Shown here piece by piece: positions 33,616-44,512 of a stretch of 64,000 nt of DNA; position 1 is the first letter of the stretch; each line of letters opens with the position of its first letter. This DNA comes from Progne subis subis (taxonomy: Eukaryota > Chordata > Aves > Passeriformes > Hirundinidae): assembly GCA_022316685.1 (NCBI GenBank), contig JAKJHU010000157.1, positions 124,001 through 188,000 on the forward strand. The letters run 5' to 3'. The position numbers were made by a program, and so were the translations under genes. The notes beneath the pieces are model-generated. The model was not told the DNA's origin and did not search any database. It worked only from the letters and a program-made list of their open reading frames with translations.

Positions 33616-36319
33616 GACCGTGATATGGACTTCAGAAAGGGTGTCCCTGCTTTCCTAAAGACACACAACTCCAAAGCCTGGTAGGGAAGTTCAGTGGGGC
33701 AGGGGATCCCCAGCATCTCTGGAAATCACATCACACCAGCGTGAGTGCCAAAAACAGGGCTGGGGGAAGCTGAAGGCTGAACATTGGCCCAGTGTGTGGG
33801 TGCTTATATATTGGCATAATAGAGAACACATTTCCAAAACAGAGTAAATCATTTTTTTGCCAATAAGTTTAATTGTTGAACACTGCCTCCCTTCAAATTA
33901 TTCATGAACAGATGACAACTTTCTCTAATCATTACTCCTAATTATTCACTCCATCTCTCCTATTAATAACATGCAGGCAGCAGATTGACAGTAAACAGCT
34001 CCACGCAATTATTTTGCTTGGTGGAGTTTGAAACAGAAGCAGTGCCAGGTATTTCTGATGGGGCACAGATTGCATGGCACATCCCTGCCTACCCACCACG
34101 TGGCTATGAAATCATAGAACCGCATTTCTGGTGTGAATGCCCCCGTTTGCAATAGGAACACGTGCCAAAAAGCTGCTGGTTCCCAGGCTCAAAGGCATTC
34201 GTTTGAATATCATTGAACAGTGAACGCAAAGAAGGACCCAAGCAAATATATTTTACAGAGCTCAATAAATCACCAGCCTCAACTTCACAGGAAGCAGCTT
34301 CCTCCAGGCCCACAGTGTATCTGTATGTTGACAATGAGAACATTTCCCACCTGAAACTAGGAGTGATTTATTGCAAGGGTACGTACAGAGTATCCAATAT
34401 TTAATTAGTATGATGTCAATTAGCTACATCACATTGGTTTCCTCCATTCACACCGTGATCTAAACATAACAAGGCGCCTGAGCTATATTTGCAGCCCTCT
34501 GCCTTTCTTTCCTTGTTACCTGCACAAAGATGCCAGGCAATACCACACCAGCAGTAAGTTGCTTAAAGCTTTAAAGGTTTTAAGGGCATTTGAGGTTGTA
34601 GCCCTAGATTTCACCTTTAGCAGGAAATAGAAATAGGAATCTCCTGTATGCACATAGAGACCTAAATTTAAAGCCTTAAGGAAGGCAAAGACTGACTGCT
34701 CCCAAGCATGCACTCATCCCCTGGAAGCGGCAGCTGCGGCATTAACTCTGGACAAAATTGCCCGCAAGAGGGAGGAAACGTATTGACTTCTGCTGGGGAG
34801 AGCTCCTGCCTTGGTTTTAAATTCACTCAAGATGCAGAGTTTATTCAATTATCAACTGTCTTTAAACTGGAATGTGGCTTCACTCCAAATATCAGCTGGG
34901 CAGGAGAGATGATGACAACCAGGTTAACCCTTTGTTTACTTTCCAGCAGGATGGCACTGAGCAATCTGGCGTATGCCCACCACACTTCTCCAAGGTCAAA
35001 GCTTTTGTCTCGGTCCCTTACACACAGAAAGGGATTTGACACTGGCTACGCCCAGGAGGACAGGTGGAAAAAAAAGAAATAAATAAATCCATTCGGTGTG
35101 GTACCCAATGGGAGGATGCTCTGTTCACAAGCCCCTTTTTGTAAGGAGACCCCATGCAGCACAAAGGACTCTCTGTCCTCAGGGGAGACCCAGGGCTGTA
35201 AAAACAAAGAGAGACACCGGGAAAGCGTCTGGTTCATTATTCCCCTCTGAAAAGCCCTCCAGCTTTTAAAAGGAAGTCTCCGGCTATGAGGGGGGTGTGG
35301 ATTAAGACTGAGATTCATTAGAAGAGGCAAAGGGGAGAGCTGGCAAGATTTAAATCCTCCCCAAATGCCTCGGGAATCACGGAGCGCTTTGGGCTGGCAG
35401 CCGGGCCCACATGCCAGCAGATGGGGCTCCTGGGAGAGGTCAGAGCTGCAGCAGCATGGAACACTTTGCTCCTCTAGGATGCACCACTCCCATAAAGGTT
35501 ACTTTAATGCCACTGGTTTGCTGGGGCCGTAGAGCCACGCTCACCTGTGGCTCTGGAGAGCAGCAAGAAGCTGGATAGAAGGCAAGCACCAACCAGAACA
35601 GTTTTTTGAGTGCTGCTCAAAGTCTATATTCAGCCATAAATACAAATTCTGCTGGGGTAGCAAGGCTATACTCTATTTGGGATGTTAAAGCCCAGATCCG
35701 CTGCTTTCTGGGAATCCCTTCTCTGTTACACTGCTCTGACTTGAAGCTCACAGCAGCATCCTTGCCTCTGGCTGCTGGCTGGGATGCTCCTGCAAAGCAA
35801 GATTTGCTCTCGAGGGAACCGGGGAGCAGAGCCCTTCCCGGCAGCAGGCAGAGATGGGAAGCTGCGTCTGTCCTCTGTGAGAAGGACGGTAAATGGCCTC
35901 TTGTCTTTGTCACTCCCTCGCAGAGATGAGCCCGGGAAGCAGCAGGCGGCAATAACCGCGTACGGAGCGGCTTCACCCGGGCTGAGTTTGCCCTCTGATG
36001 GCAAGCGCGGGTACTGAGAAGAAGCGGCTCTCAAAACCATGTTTTCCCTACTCCAGCTACTCGTCCTCATGCTAAAGCAGCATGTTAGAGCGCTGCTGCC
36101 ATGAAAGCATCCTCAGCTCCCGGGCTGAAGTTTTCCCCGGTGAGGACAGCTTCTCCTTGGCCATGACAGCCCAGATTGTGCCCTACCTTACACAGGGCTG
36201 GGGGGGACAGGGCGGGCAGAGGCCAACTGAGGCAGTGCAGGGGTGCTACAGCAGCTCACAGACGGTAACGGGGCCACAGAAAGAATTTTAATGGACTAGT
36301 TTAAAAAAAGAAACAGAGA

Positions 36320-36748
36320 AACAAAGGAAAATGAACTCCTATGAAGACAGGCTGGGAGAACTGGGAGAGTTTGGCCTGAAGAAAAGACTTCAAAAAGACC
36401 CCAGAGCCCCTTCCACAGTCTAAAGGGGCTCCAGGAGAACTGGAGAGGGACTTTGGAAAAGAGCCTGGAGTGGCAGGACAAGGGGGAATGGCTTCACACT
36501 GGCAGAGAAGAAGTTTAAATGGGATATTAAGAAGAAATTCTTCCCTATGAGGATGGTGGTACACGGAAACAGATTGTGCCGAAAAGCTGTGGTTGGCCCA
36601 CCCCTAGAAGTGTTCAAGGCCGGGTTGGATGAGGCTTGGAGGTCTAACAACCTGGTCTAATAAAAGTTGCCCCTGCCTGTGGCAGGGGGTTAGAACTAGG
36701 TAATCTTTAAGGTCCCCTTCAGCCCGAACCATTCTAAGATTCCATGAC
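36320..36748 (+). mobile_element. CR1 LINE 3' fragment
   Basis: Plus-orientation CR1: CTATGAAGACAGGCTGGGAG, AACTGGGAGAGTTTGGCCTG, TAAGAAGAAATTCTTCCCTA, AGTGTTCAAGGCCGGGTTGG and ATCTTTAAGGTCCCCTTCAG, ending in CATTCTAAGATTCCATGAC. It is intergenic. Confidence 0.92.
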
Positions 36749-37319
36749 TTTCTACCAGACATCTGCAGCTAACCCCAAAGCAACTCTTTTGGGGGGGTTC
36801 TTGCAGCATTAACCTCTGTGACCTGCCATTCACCCAGCCCAGCAAAGAGACAGCAGGCAGGGGAAGCAGCCCAGGAGCTGAGCGCTGCCCCACGCAGGGG
36901 CCGAGCCAGGAGCCCAGGGTAACCCCAGCACAGCAGGGCACTCATCAAAAAGGGTCCAGCCTGAGCACGGCAGGGAGGGCTGGATCCTGGTATCAGGCTC
37001 CACCAGCTCCCAGACACAGCAGAGCAGTCAGGTCCTAGGCCCATCCAGAGGCAGCAGCAGATGAGGCAGGACTGGAAACCAGCTACCAACAGCCGAGGCA
37101 CCAGGTCCCGCCCATTGAGAGGGTTAGGCATCATCACCCTACATCCTGAGGAGGAGGGAAGTCCTGGGGTTACCTTAAATATAATTCCTGGGCCAACTGC
37201 CAGAGGATGTGTGCGTGGAGCTCTCAGATGAGGCTGCTCAGGGCAAGCAATGCCTTTTGTGCCTGCAAGGTCCTGACACCTGGCACGATGCTGCCTCTCC
37301 TCTACTTGCTGAAAGAGAG

Positions 37320-37475
37320 AAGCTGTGGTTGTCCCAAGCCTGGGAGTGTCCAAGGCCAGATTGGATGGAGCTGGGAGCGACCTGCTCTAGTGGAAGGTGT
37401 CCCTGCCCATGGAAAGGGGGACTGGATGATCATTAAAGTCCCTTCCAACACAAACCATTCTGTGGTTCCGTGACT
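37320..37475 (+). mobile_element. CR1 LINE 3' end fragment
   Basis: Plus-orientation CR1 terminus: AGTGTCCAAGGCCAGATTGG, AAGGTGTCCCTGCCCATGGA, AAAGTCCCTTCCAACACAAA, CCATTCTGTGGTTCCGTGAC. It lies 570 bases downstream of the previous CR1 in the same orientation. Confidence 0.9.
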
Positions 37476-38415
37476 TTTGTCTTCCATAAATAATAAAGGA
37501 GGGAGCTTTCAGAGACAGCAGCACCTGGTCATGTTCAAAGGCCCAAATGCAGTAGACATTAAATAGACACTTAAATAGACATTTCAGACTGTAAGGGCAC
37601 ATAACTACAGCAGTGCCATCATATTTGGTGGGAGAGAAATCAGCCTAGACAGAGATAGATAATAAATCATCTTTATGAAAATTATTATTACAGTTAGACA
37701 AGAAGGTAATTAGGTTGTGGTAGTATTCAGATGTGGTGTATTATCTGAGTAGGAGTGACAAGAGGGGCTGAGTTTGGCCGGGTTTGGGGGCTGTCAATGG
37801 CAGCAGGTAAGGAACAGCTGAGCCCTGCCCATGCTGCACTGCATGAGAACCAGAGAGCCTGGCAGAGCTTCAGCATCCCAGGACACACCTGGGGTTGCAC
37901 AAGCTGACTCTGGGTCAAGCCTGTGTGTGTGAGGAACCGACTCTATCCATGCTTATACCGAGCAGAGAGTTTAGTTAATATTTGCCTAGAAAACCTACTC
38001 CTAATGCAAGGTCAAACACTCTTGGAGCAAAAGGACGTGCTGTGAGGGAACCTTCACTCTACCCCCAGACACATCTGTTACAGTCTGGTGTCTAACAATA
38101 AGATGGGATCATCATTTTTACCCGTGTAAAGGGAATTTCATCATTTTGAGCAGTGAATCAGGTATTTCTGCTGCTGTAGGTCAGGCTCCTCTGCAGCTTT
38201 GCTTCAGCACACACACATTAAAACAGCAGTTCCATGGACATTTCTCTTCAGGTCTCTGTAGAGCCTGGAAACCTTGAAGACAGTATTTCAGTATTACAGA
38301 AAAATCACCAAATTATTTTAACCTCATTTTAGTTCAATCAAGTGAAAATTTCTCTTCAGAAGACCAGAATGATGGAATTGTTTGCAGTGCAAAGATGACA
38401 CTCCTACCTCTTGCC

Positions 38416-38436
38416 TTTTTTTTTTTTTTTTTTTTT
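38416..38436. repeat. Poly-T run (21 T)
   Basis: Homopolymer following TTGCC. No LINE or SINE body was recognised beside it on either side. Confidence 0.9.
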
Positions 38437-39199
38437 CCTTAAAAGATCTGACCTTTTTAAACACAGCAATAAATTTAAATATTTTATTTTTGCTGATTCT
38501 TAGTTTCTGAAAGGGGTTAAACCATTTTTGGTTAAAATCCCTATGTCAGCTTGGAGGCTAACATCCCTGTTAGCCTTGCCTAAGACTGAGGCATCAAATT
38601 TCATCTTGCAAGTAGCAAAGATGTTGTAATAAAGCATTGGAAAAAAAATCTTTATTTTAAGAAATCAGTATAATCTTAAATAGAGTAGATGTCCCTAAGC
38701 ATCCTCCCTCCTAGCATTACTTGCTTTTGCACTAATGAACTAGAAAAGAAATTTAAAAAATAACCAACCAGCTCAGTCCCCCACAGTTCCGGCTCTTCTC
38801 ATATCCCAAGCAGCCCGGGCTAACCTAACCCGTATATTTTAACAAAATAATCTTTCGGAGTCCAGTTTCAGGCAGTACCAGACACATACTTGAGTTTTTA
38901 TACGATTAGTTCCTATCCCTGTATCAAAGCATGCTCACTAAGTGCATCATGCCCCCTCCTCAAGGCTCTTCACTGTGAAGATGTCTGCTGTGGGCAGGGA
39001 GCACTGAGCTGTGCTCCTCCAGCTCCCCACATCTCTGTGCCTGACTGCAGGCATTGAAATTCAGAGATGTGTCCTGGCTTCTCCCAGTAAACTGGGGAGG
39101 GAGGTACCTGATGGGCAGGAACTAGGTCTCCTCTGCTGCAGGTTCAGTCCACAACTTGCTGACAGCCTAATTTTCAGATTTATGAAGCATTAAGAATTC

Positions 39200-39325
39200 C
39201 CATTGACTCTGTAACCAGGTGATGAATCTGTCTACGCTTCATTTTTCTCAGTTATAAAATGGGAGAAATGGCATTTCTACCACCGAGTAGCTGAGAGTTT
39301 AATGCTATGATTATTAATAAAGTTC
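39200..39325 (+). repeat. Ancient MIR-like SINE fragment
   Basis: The string CTCAGTTATAAAATGGGAGA followed by a GATTATTAATAAAG-like end resembles the 3' part of MIR (CTCATCTGTAAAATGGGGAT, then a GGATTAAATGA-like end). It is diverged and has no intact promoter boxes. The call rests on motif similarity only. Confidence 0.45.
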
Positions 39326-42276
39326 CCCAATAACCTCTGGAGCAGCAATTCCCGAGCCAGGGTGGCAGCTCCTAGCAGGGTCTGCTGAGCTCCTGAATGG
39401 ACTAACGGACCCAGTGGAAATTAGGCGGCAGCAGCAGGCTCAGAAATGGGAGCAGAAGCAATTTTGCTAATGAGTCATCAACAGTCCGGAATGGAGCCTG
39501 GAGCCTGGGAGGTGACTGTCACTTCCCCCAGACACGCAGCCCGTGGATCACTCTGTGTGGAAGAAGTCTCAGTCTCCCTGCAAGATGATCCATGCAGGGT
39601 ATCCTTCATGATTTCCGTGGCTGTGCTGCCACTGGGCACCAGTGCAGCTGCTCGTTGCACAGGTAAATGGAGCTGCAGCTGCAAATGTCACAAACTCGGG
39701 GATTGTATTAGGTAGGGTTTATGTACCCAAAAGAGCAGAATATCACACTGCTATTACAGTTCATTCATCTGTAGACAGTACTTGGCTTCTCCTTCCTTTA
39801 ATGCCGTGGATAGCGTGTCTTCTCTCTTTGCACAGGATCAGAACTGATACTGGGATGTTGTCAGTGACTGGCTTCAGAGGCTAAAAAATACAGAAAAGTA
39901 ACAGCAGATTCCTCCAGTCAGTCTTACAAAATGTACATCTGTCAGAAATACCAGTTTCTTTGTGTAAAATAACCACTAAGGACTACAGCTGGAGACAGCT
40001 TATCCCAAAGAAACTCATTTGTTTGCAGTCTAAGTTTCAGGCCACTCAGGAATGGGTGATGTTTGCTTTCCATGCTCGACCCACATGCCTTTGAAGGCAG
40101 ACAAACATATCTCAATTAAGAATAAGTGAGGAAGCACAGGGAATCCTCTGGAAGCAGGACCTATGAAGAATGTGCTACATGAGGGTGCAGGTGTCCCCAC
40201 ACCAAGATTTTGCCCTCTGTCCTGAGCCCATCATGGGTCGTGCTTCAATGCAGGATTCTGGCCTGCAGGCAGTGCAAAGGCACTCTGCTGACTGGAGGAG
40301 ACGGAGAAACTTCTCACAGCTGATCTGTTTCACCCTTGTACCCTGGGCCACTGAGAGCAATCACTGTGTTGTTGATAGGTAGACTAAGTCAAACTAATTC
40401 TTAGAGCTCATCTTGTGCTAACACGGACTAGAACATAACTGACAAATCACTGCTCCAGCTGCAGTGAACTTTAGAACTGGGAGACTTTTTCCATGTCCTT
40501 TTTCCTGATATGACACAGAGGTTATCTCCAGTAAGCAGCATCTCACCTTCCCTTAGGCTGCATACCTGGATTATGGAACTGGTAGTGCAAGGTAACCCCA
40601 GTGTAAGAAGCGTCTCCAGGAGCCAGAGGCTGCTCTGGGTATTCCCAGGCAGTGAAAAGAAGGTATTCACTCAGAGGGTCTCCAAGAGCTCATAATGGTA
40701 TCCCAAAGCTCAGGAATGAGGGAGATCTTCCCCAGGTTTGAAGTGTAGGGTGTCACCCTTGTTTCCAGGGCTGTGGGTGTAGGGGATGCTGTGAAGGCCA
40801 GTTATGTTTAGGCATAAGTGGGCATACATTTGATCTTTAACAGCTTTTGCCTGTGTCATTTTTTCCCCCCTGGAGCAGTCAGTAACGGCATCAAGAAGAC
40901 TTTTCAAGGATCAGCCAGAATTTCAGTGCGAAGCATGGGGTTGTGCTATTGCCAATACTACTGCTTACTACTTCTGAAAGTCCATTGTAGACACTCATCC
41001 ATAAAGCTTTTGATCCCTCTGGAAGAGAAGGAAATGAGACTTGCCTTTCTCTTACCAATAGAAAATAAGATGCACACAGACATCCACAGCTGGGATGAAA
41101 GAAAGGTCTACACAGCAGCAATTCCCTTTTGCTTCCACTGAAAACAAGAGGAATCACTACGTTTCAATGACTTTATGGAGCTAGTCTTGAGACCTGCCAG
41201 TCAGAAAGCTATTTACAGAAAGCAGGGGAACCCAATGGCTAAAAAAATAATCCAACCCCAAAAGAAAACACCAAAAAGAATCCCCCAAACTATATTAAAA
41301 AGATGTTTTTAATAACAGCAACAAAGAGTTAAATGACGGGAGTGACTCTAATGGCAGATGTCAGCTTGTAAAGGTGAGACTGCTGACCTGGATCTCTGCC
41401 TTTGAATTTCCTGCCTTGAATCGAATTCCTCAGAGACATTTTGGGTTTTGCCGACTGCCTTGGCGATTTTTCCCAACATGAGGGGCAAACATACAGAGGG
41501 AAATACCCAGTGGTATTCCAGCACCTCTGAGAGGGGAGGTCAGGAGGAGCACTCCACAGCTCTACCCCTTCAGCTGCATCTCCAGGATAAATCCAGAGCT
41601 GTGTTTTGCCGTGCTGCCTTTGAGACATCTATCATCCAGCATCCCTGCCAGCCTGCTGCATGCCTGGGAGGTCTCCTGACCAGTACTGCCTACCTGAAGC
41701 ACCTTTTTTTTTCTCTCAGACCAGTTTTACCAGCTCCCATAGTGGTTTTACGGCTCACTGCTGTCCCAACTGGGAGGAGTGCTGCAGCACTGATCTTTTT
41801 GGGCGTTCCCATACCTGGGTTTAGGATTACCCTCCCCAGGCGTTTCACCAGCTGCCTCCTCAATTCTAGACAAGTAAAGCTGACTGCGGACAATACAGTT
41901 ACTCAGTGCAAAGGAGGCAATATGTTGAAAGAGAAATGAAAGGGAACAGCAGGTATCTCTCCACAGTACTTCTGGCCAAGCCAAGGAGTTGACAAGTGCT
42001 GTGGTTCATGAACTTTTCAGCTTGGCTTGCAAAAGGCTGGGTCTGAGGCCAGCATTTCTCATAACACCCAAAACGTCTTTGAGGCATCTTTTCTCAACAC
42101 TTTATTAAATAACTTGTGCAGAAACCGGTCTGCCCTCGCTCTGTAAAACTCGGGCATGGTGTTGGGAAACAGGAAATCAACAGGCTGTAGTCCCCACCAT
42201 TGGGATTCCCACCCACCCAGGCAGCAGAGCTGGCTCAAACCTGGGAAAAGCTGTTCACTCATCACCAGACATCTTT

Positions 42277-42950
42277 CACAGAATCATAGAATCATTCAGG
42301 TTGGAAAATACCTCCAAGATCATCGAGTCCAACGTGTGACTGATTACCAGCTTGTCACCCAGACTAGAGCACTGAGCACCATCTCCAGTCATTTCTTGAA
42401 CCCTTGCAGGGATGGCGACTCCACCACCTCCCTGGGCAGCCTGTTCTAATGCTTTTTCATGAAGAAATTCTTCCTGGTGTCCAACCTGAACCTCCCTCGG
42501 CCAGGTTGAGGCTGTTTCCTCTTCTCCTGTCACTTGTTACCTGGGAGCAGAGCCTGTTCCCCACCTGGCTACAACCTTCTGTCAGGGAGTTTTAGAGCAA
42601 TAAAGCCCCCCCTGAGCCACCTTGTCTTCAGCAAGACCCCGCACAGCTCCCTCAGCTGCTCCGCGGAGGACTTGCTCTCCAGACACTTTCCCAGCTCTGT
42701 TGCCCTTCTCTGCAGCCACTTCAGCCCCTCAAAGTCTTTCTGGCAGCGAGAGGCCCAGGACTGGACACAGCACATGAGGTGTGGCTGCTGTCAGCCAGCA
42801 CCCTCCGGTCCTCCTCCATTCCAGGCCACTCCTGCTCCAGTCTGTCTCACTGCCTGGGGTTGCTGTGACCGAAGTGCAGGACCAGGAACTTGTTGAACCT
42901 CACACAATTTGCCTTGGTCCATGGATCCATTCCTTTGTGTGGGGCTGGAT
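42277..42950 (-). mobile_element. CR1 LINE fragment, the longest in the window
   Basis: The plus strand starts with the CR1 octamer tail in reverse complement (AGAATCATAGAATCATTCAG), then CAAGATCATCGAGTCCAACG, CCCTGGGCAGCCTGTTCTAA and GAAATTCTTCCTGGTGTCCA. It continues through the ORF2 C-terminal region to CTGCCTGGGGTTGCTGTGAC and TTTGCCTTGGTCCATGGATC. In the sense frame, decayed ORF2 text can be read (CVQSWASRCQKDFEGLKWLQ), with stops and shifts. Confidence 0.93.
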
Positions 42951-43197
42951 GGCAAAGATAAAGCTCAGCATGCTTAGAGCTGCCTTTTGGGGTACATCTA
43001 AGGTGTAAGTGTATATATCTATATTTAAGGTATAGCTGCAGGTGAAGAACATCCTGTGAGAGACGGATGAGCCCTGCCCTTCATGGGATCTCCCTGTGGG
43101 GCTGGGGGCTCAGGGAGCGCAGGAAGGGTTTCTGAATGACAGCCTGGCACATTTCCCTCTGAGGCCTAGCCGCCTTCCCCTCAGTGCTCTGAGGGAG

Positions 43198-43620
43198 ATC
43201 ACAGAATAACAGACTCAATTAGGTTGAAAAAGACCCGTGAGGTCATCGAGTCCAACCCATGACCCAACACCACCTTGTCAACCTGACCACGGCACCGAGT
43301 ACCATGTACCACGTCCAGGCTTTCCTTAAACACCTCCACGGACAGTGACTCCACCGCCTGCCTGGGCAGCCCATTCCAACACATAATCACCTTCTATCGT
43401 GAAAAAATCCTTCCCTGTGTCCAGCCTGAATCTTTCCTGGCGAAGCTTGAGACTATGTCCTTTTGTCCTATGCCTGGCTGCTGAGGAGTAGATCCCCACC
43501 CTCACCTGGCCACAATCTCTTGTCAGGGTGGCCGTAGAGAGCGAGAAGGTCTCCCTGAGCCTCCTTTTCTCCAGGCTGAGCCCACCCAGCTCCCTCAGCC
43601 ACTCCTCAAGAGACTCGTGC
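43198..43620 (-). mobile_element. CR1 LINE 3' fragment upstream of the COP1 promoter
   Basis: The plus strand shows ATCACAGAATAACAGACTC, GAGGTCATCGAGTCCAACCC, GACTCCACCGCCTGCCTGGG, GAGCCTCCTTTTCTCCAGGC and CCAGCTCCCTCAGCCACTCC in reverse-complement CR1 order. The sense frame retains ORF2 C-terminal text (GLPRQAVESLSVEVFKESLD). It ends directly at the COP1 CpG island. Confidence 0.92.
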
Positions 43621-43711
43621 TTCAGGATTGCGCCCCGCTAGATTTGCGGTGTCAGGGGGAGCACAGCCCTCGCCCGGCCCCGCGGCGCCGAGCCGGCAAC
43701 CGAGCCCGCGG

Positions 43712-43843
43712 CTGTGTGAGGAACACCCCATTCGCTGGCTGTGTGAGAACACCCCATTCCCCGGCGGTGCGAGGAACACCCATTCCCCGGCGGTGCGAGG
43801 AACACCCCACTCCCCGGCGGTGCGAGGAACACGCATCCCCCGG
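43712..43843. repeat. 27-bp minisatellite, five copies, upstream of COP1
   Basis: Five head-to-tail units of 26-27 bp (starting at 43712, 43739, 43765, 43791 and 43818) share GYGNGAGGAACACCCCATTC followed by CCCGG. The first two are CTGTGTGAG variants, and the later three are CGGTGCGAG variants. The array sits within the COP1 CpG island, 340-475 bases upstream of the ATG. Confidence 0.92.
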
Positions 43844-43924
43844 CCGCCCCGGCTCCTGCCGCTCCGTGAGGGGACGCGGCCCCGCCCCGCCCCGCTCCGC
43901 CCCTCGGAGGGCGCGGCCCCGCCC

Positions 43925-43936
43925 CGCGCACGCGCG
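43925..43936. promoter_or_regulatory. NRF1 binding motif
   Basis: CGCGCACGCGCG matches the NRF1 consensus YGCGCAYGCGCR at every position. It lies 251 bases upstream of the COP1 start codon and just downstream of GC boxes. Confidence 0.65.
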
Positions 43937-43994
43937 GCCGCGCTGTCCGCCTGTCAATAAAGCTTGAACCAGCGCCGCGCCGGGGCCGCCGTTT

Positions 43995-44117
43995 TGGGTT
44001 TTTTTTTTTTTTTTTTTGCTTCCTCCCCCCTTTTTTTTTTTATTGTGTGGGAATTTCTCGTTTTTCTTTTTTTTTTCCCCTCCTCCCTCTTTTTTTTTTT
44101 TTTTTTCCTTTTGAAGG
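43995..44117 (+). repeat. Homopyrimidine tracts in the COP1 leader
   Basis: Near-continuous T/C sequence includes runs of 11 to 18 T separated by CTTCCTCCCCCC and CCCCTCCTCCCTC. It is on the sense strand, about 70-190 bases upstream of the COP1 start codon. It probably falls in the 5' UTR or core promoter. Homopolymer lengths here may be unreliable. Confidence 0.85.
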
Positions 44118-44186
44118 AACTTTATTTTCCCCCGCGCGCACGGGGATGCGCTGAGGCCGCTCCGCCCGGCCCGGCCCGGCCTCGGC

Positions 44187-44512
44187 ATGTCGGGCAGCCG
44201 CCCGCCGCACCCCGCCGTGCCGCCCGCCGCCACACCGGCCTCCTCTTCCTCCTCCTCCTCGTCCTCCTCCTCCTCTTCGGCGGCCATGGCCCCCGGCTCG
44301 TCCTCCTCGGGCGGCGCAGCGGCGCGGCCCGTGATGGTGGCGGCCGCCGTGTCGGGGTCGGGCCTGGGGCTGCCCCGGCTGGCGGCGGGGGCGGCGCGGC
44401 CCGGCGGCTCCTCCGCGGCGCCGGGGGGCGGCGGCAGGAAAAGGCCGCTGCTCACCCCGCTCTGCAACGGGCTCATTAACTCCTACGAGGACAAGAGCAA
44501 CGACTTCGTGTG
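44187..44512 (+). CDS. COP1: COP1 coding exon 1 (Ser-rich N terminus)
   Basis: The exon encodes residues 1-108 plus two bases of Cys109. The start MSGSR is the conserved vertebrate COP1 start. The ATG has G at -3, and no in-frame upstream ATG competes. Thirteen consecutive serines (residues 19-31) are encoded by a TCC/TCT/TCG repeat, followed by low-complexity Gly/Ala/Ser sequence. The conserved end is [20 protein letters not shown] followed by SNDFV, where RKR is a basic nuclear-signal-like patch and the rest leads into the RING. The donor GTGAGC starts at 44513. The low-complexity part differs from human in length and composition, as expected for an unconstrained region. Confidence 0.95.

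Larger units (their letters stand above)
33616..42276. other. Intergenic stretch, no gene recognised
   Basis: Contains CR1 copies (36320-36748, 37320-37475), a MIR-like fragment (39200-39325), a run of 21 T (38416-38436) and AT-rich blocks that look like candidate regulatory elements (33835-34030, 34360-34500). Small open frames are scattered and show no recognisable domain. Confidence 0.65.

Noticed and set aside
43712..43843. CRISPR-like array
   Set aside because: Units abut without unique spacers and the context is a vertebrate promoter. It is a minisatellite.
43954..43960. AATAAA sequence just upstream of COP1
   Set aside because: It lies in the promoter CpG island with no gene ending there, so it is a chance occurrence.
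15293..44187. A single bidirectional promoter for PAPPA2 and COP1
   Set aside because: Each gene has its own CpG island, and the start codons are almost 29 kb apart.
43652..44476. 274-codon open frame on the minus strand with Lys-rich runs
   Set aside because: It is antisense to the COP1 leader and exon 1. The Lys runs come from the T-tracts and the Glu runs from the Ser repeat.
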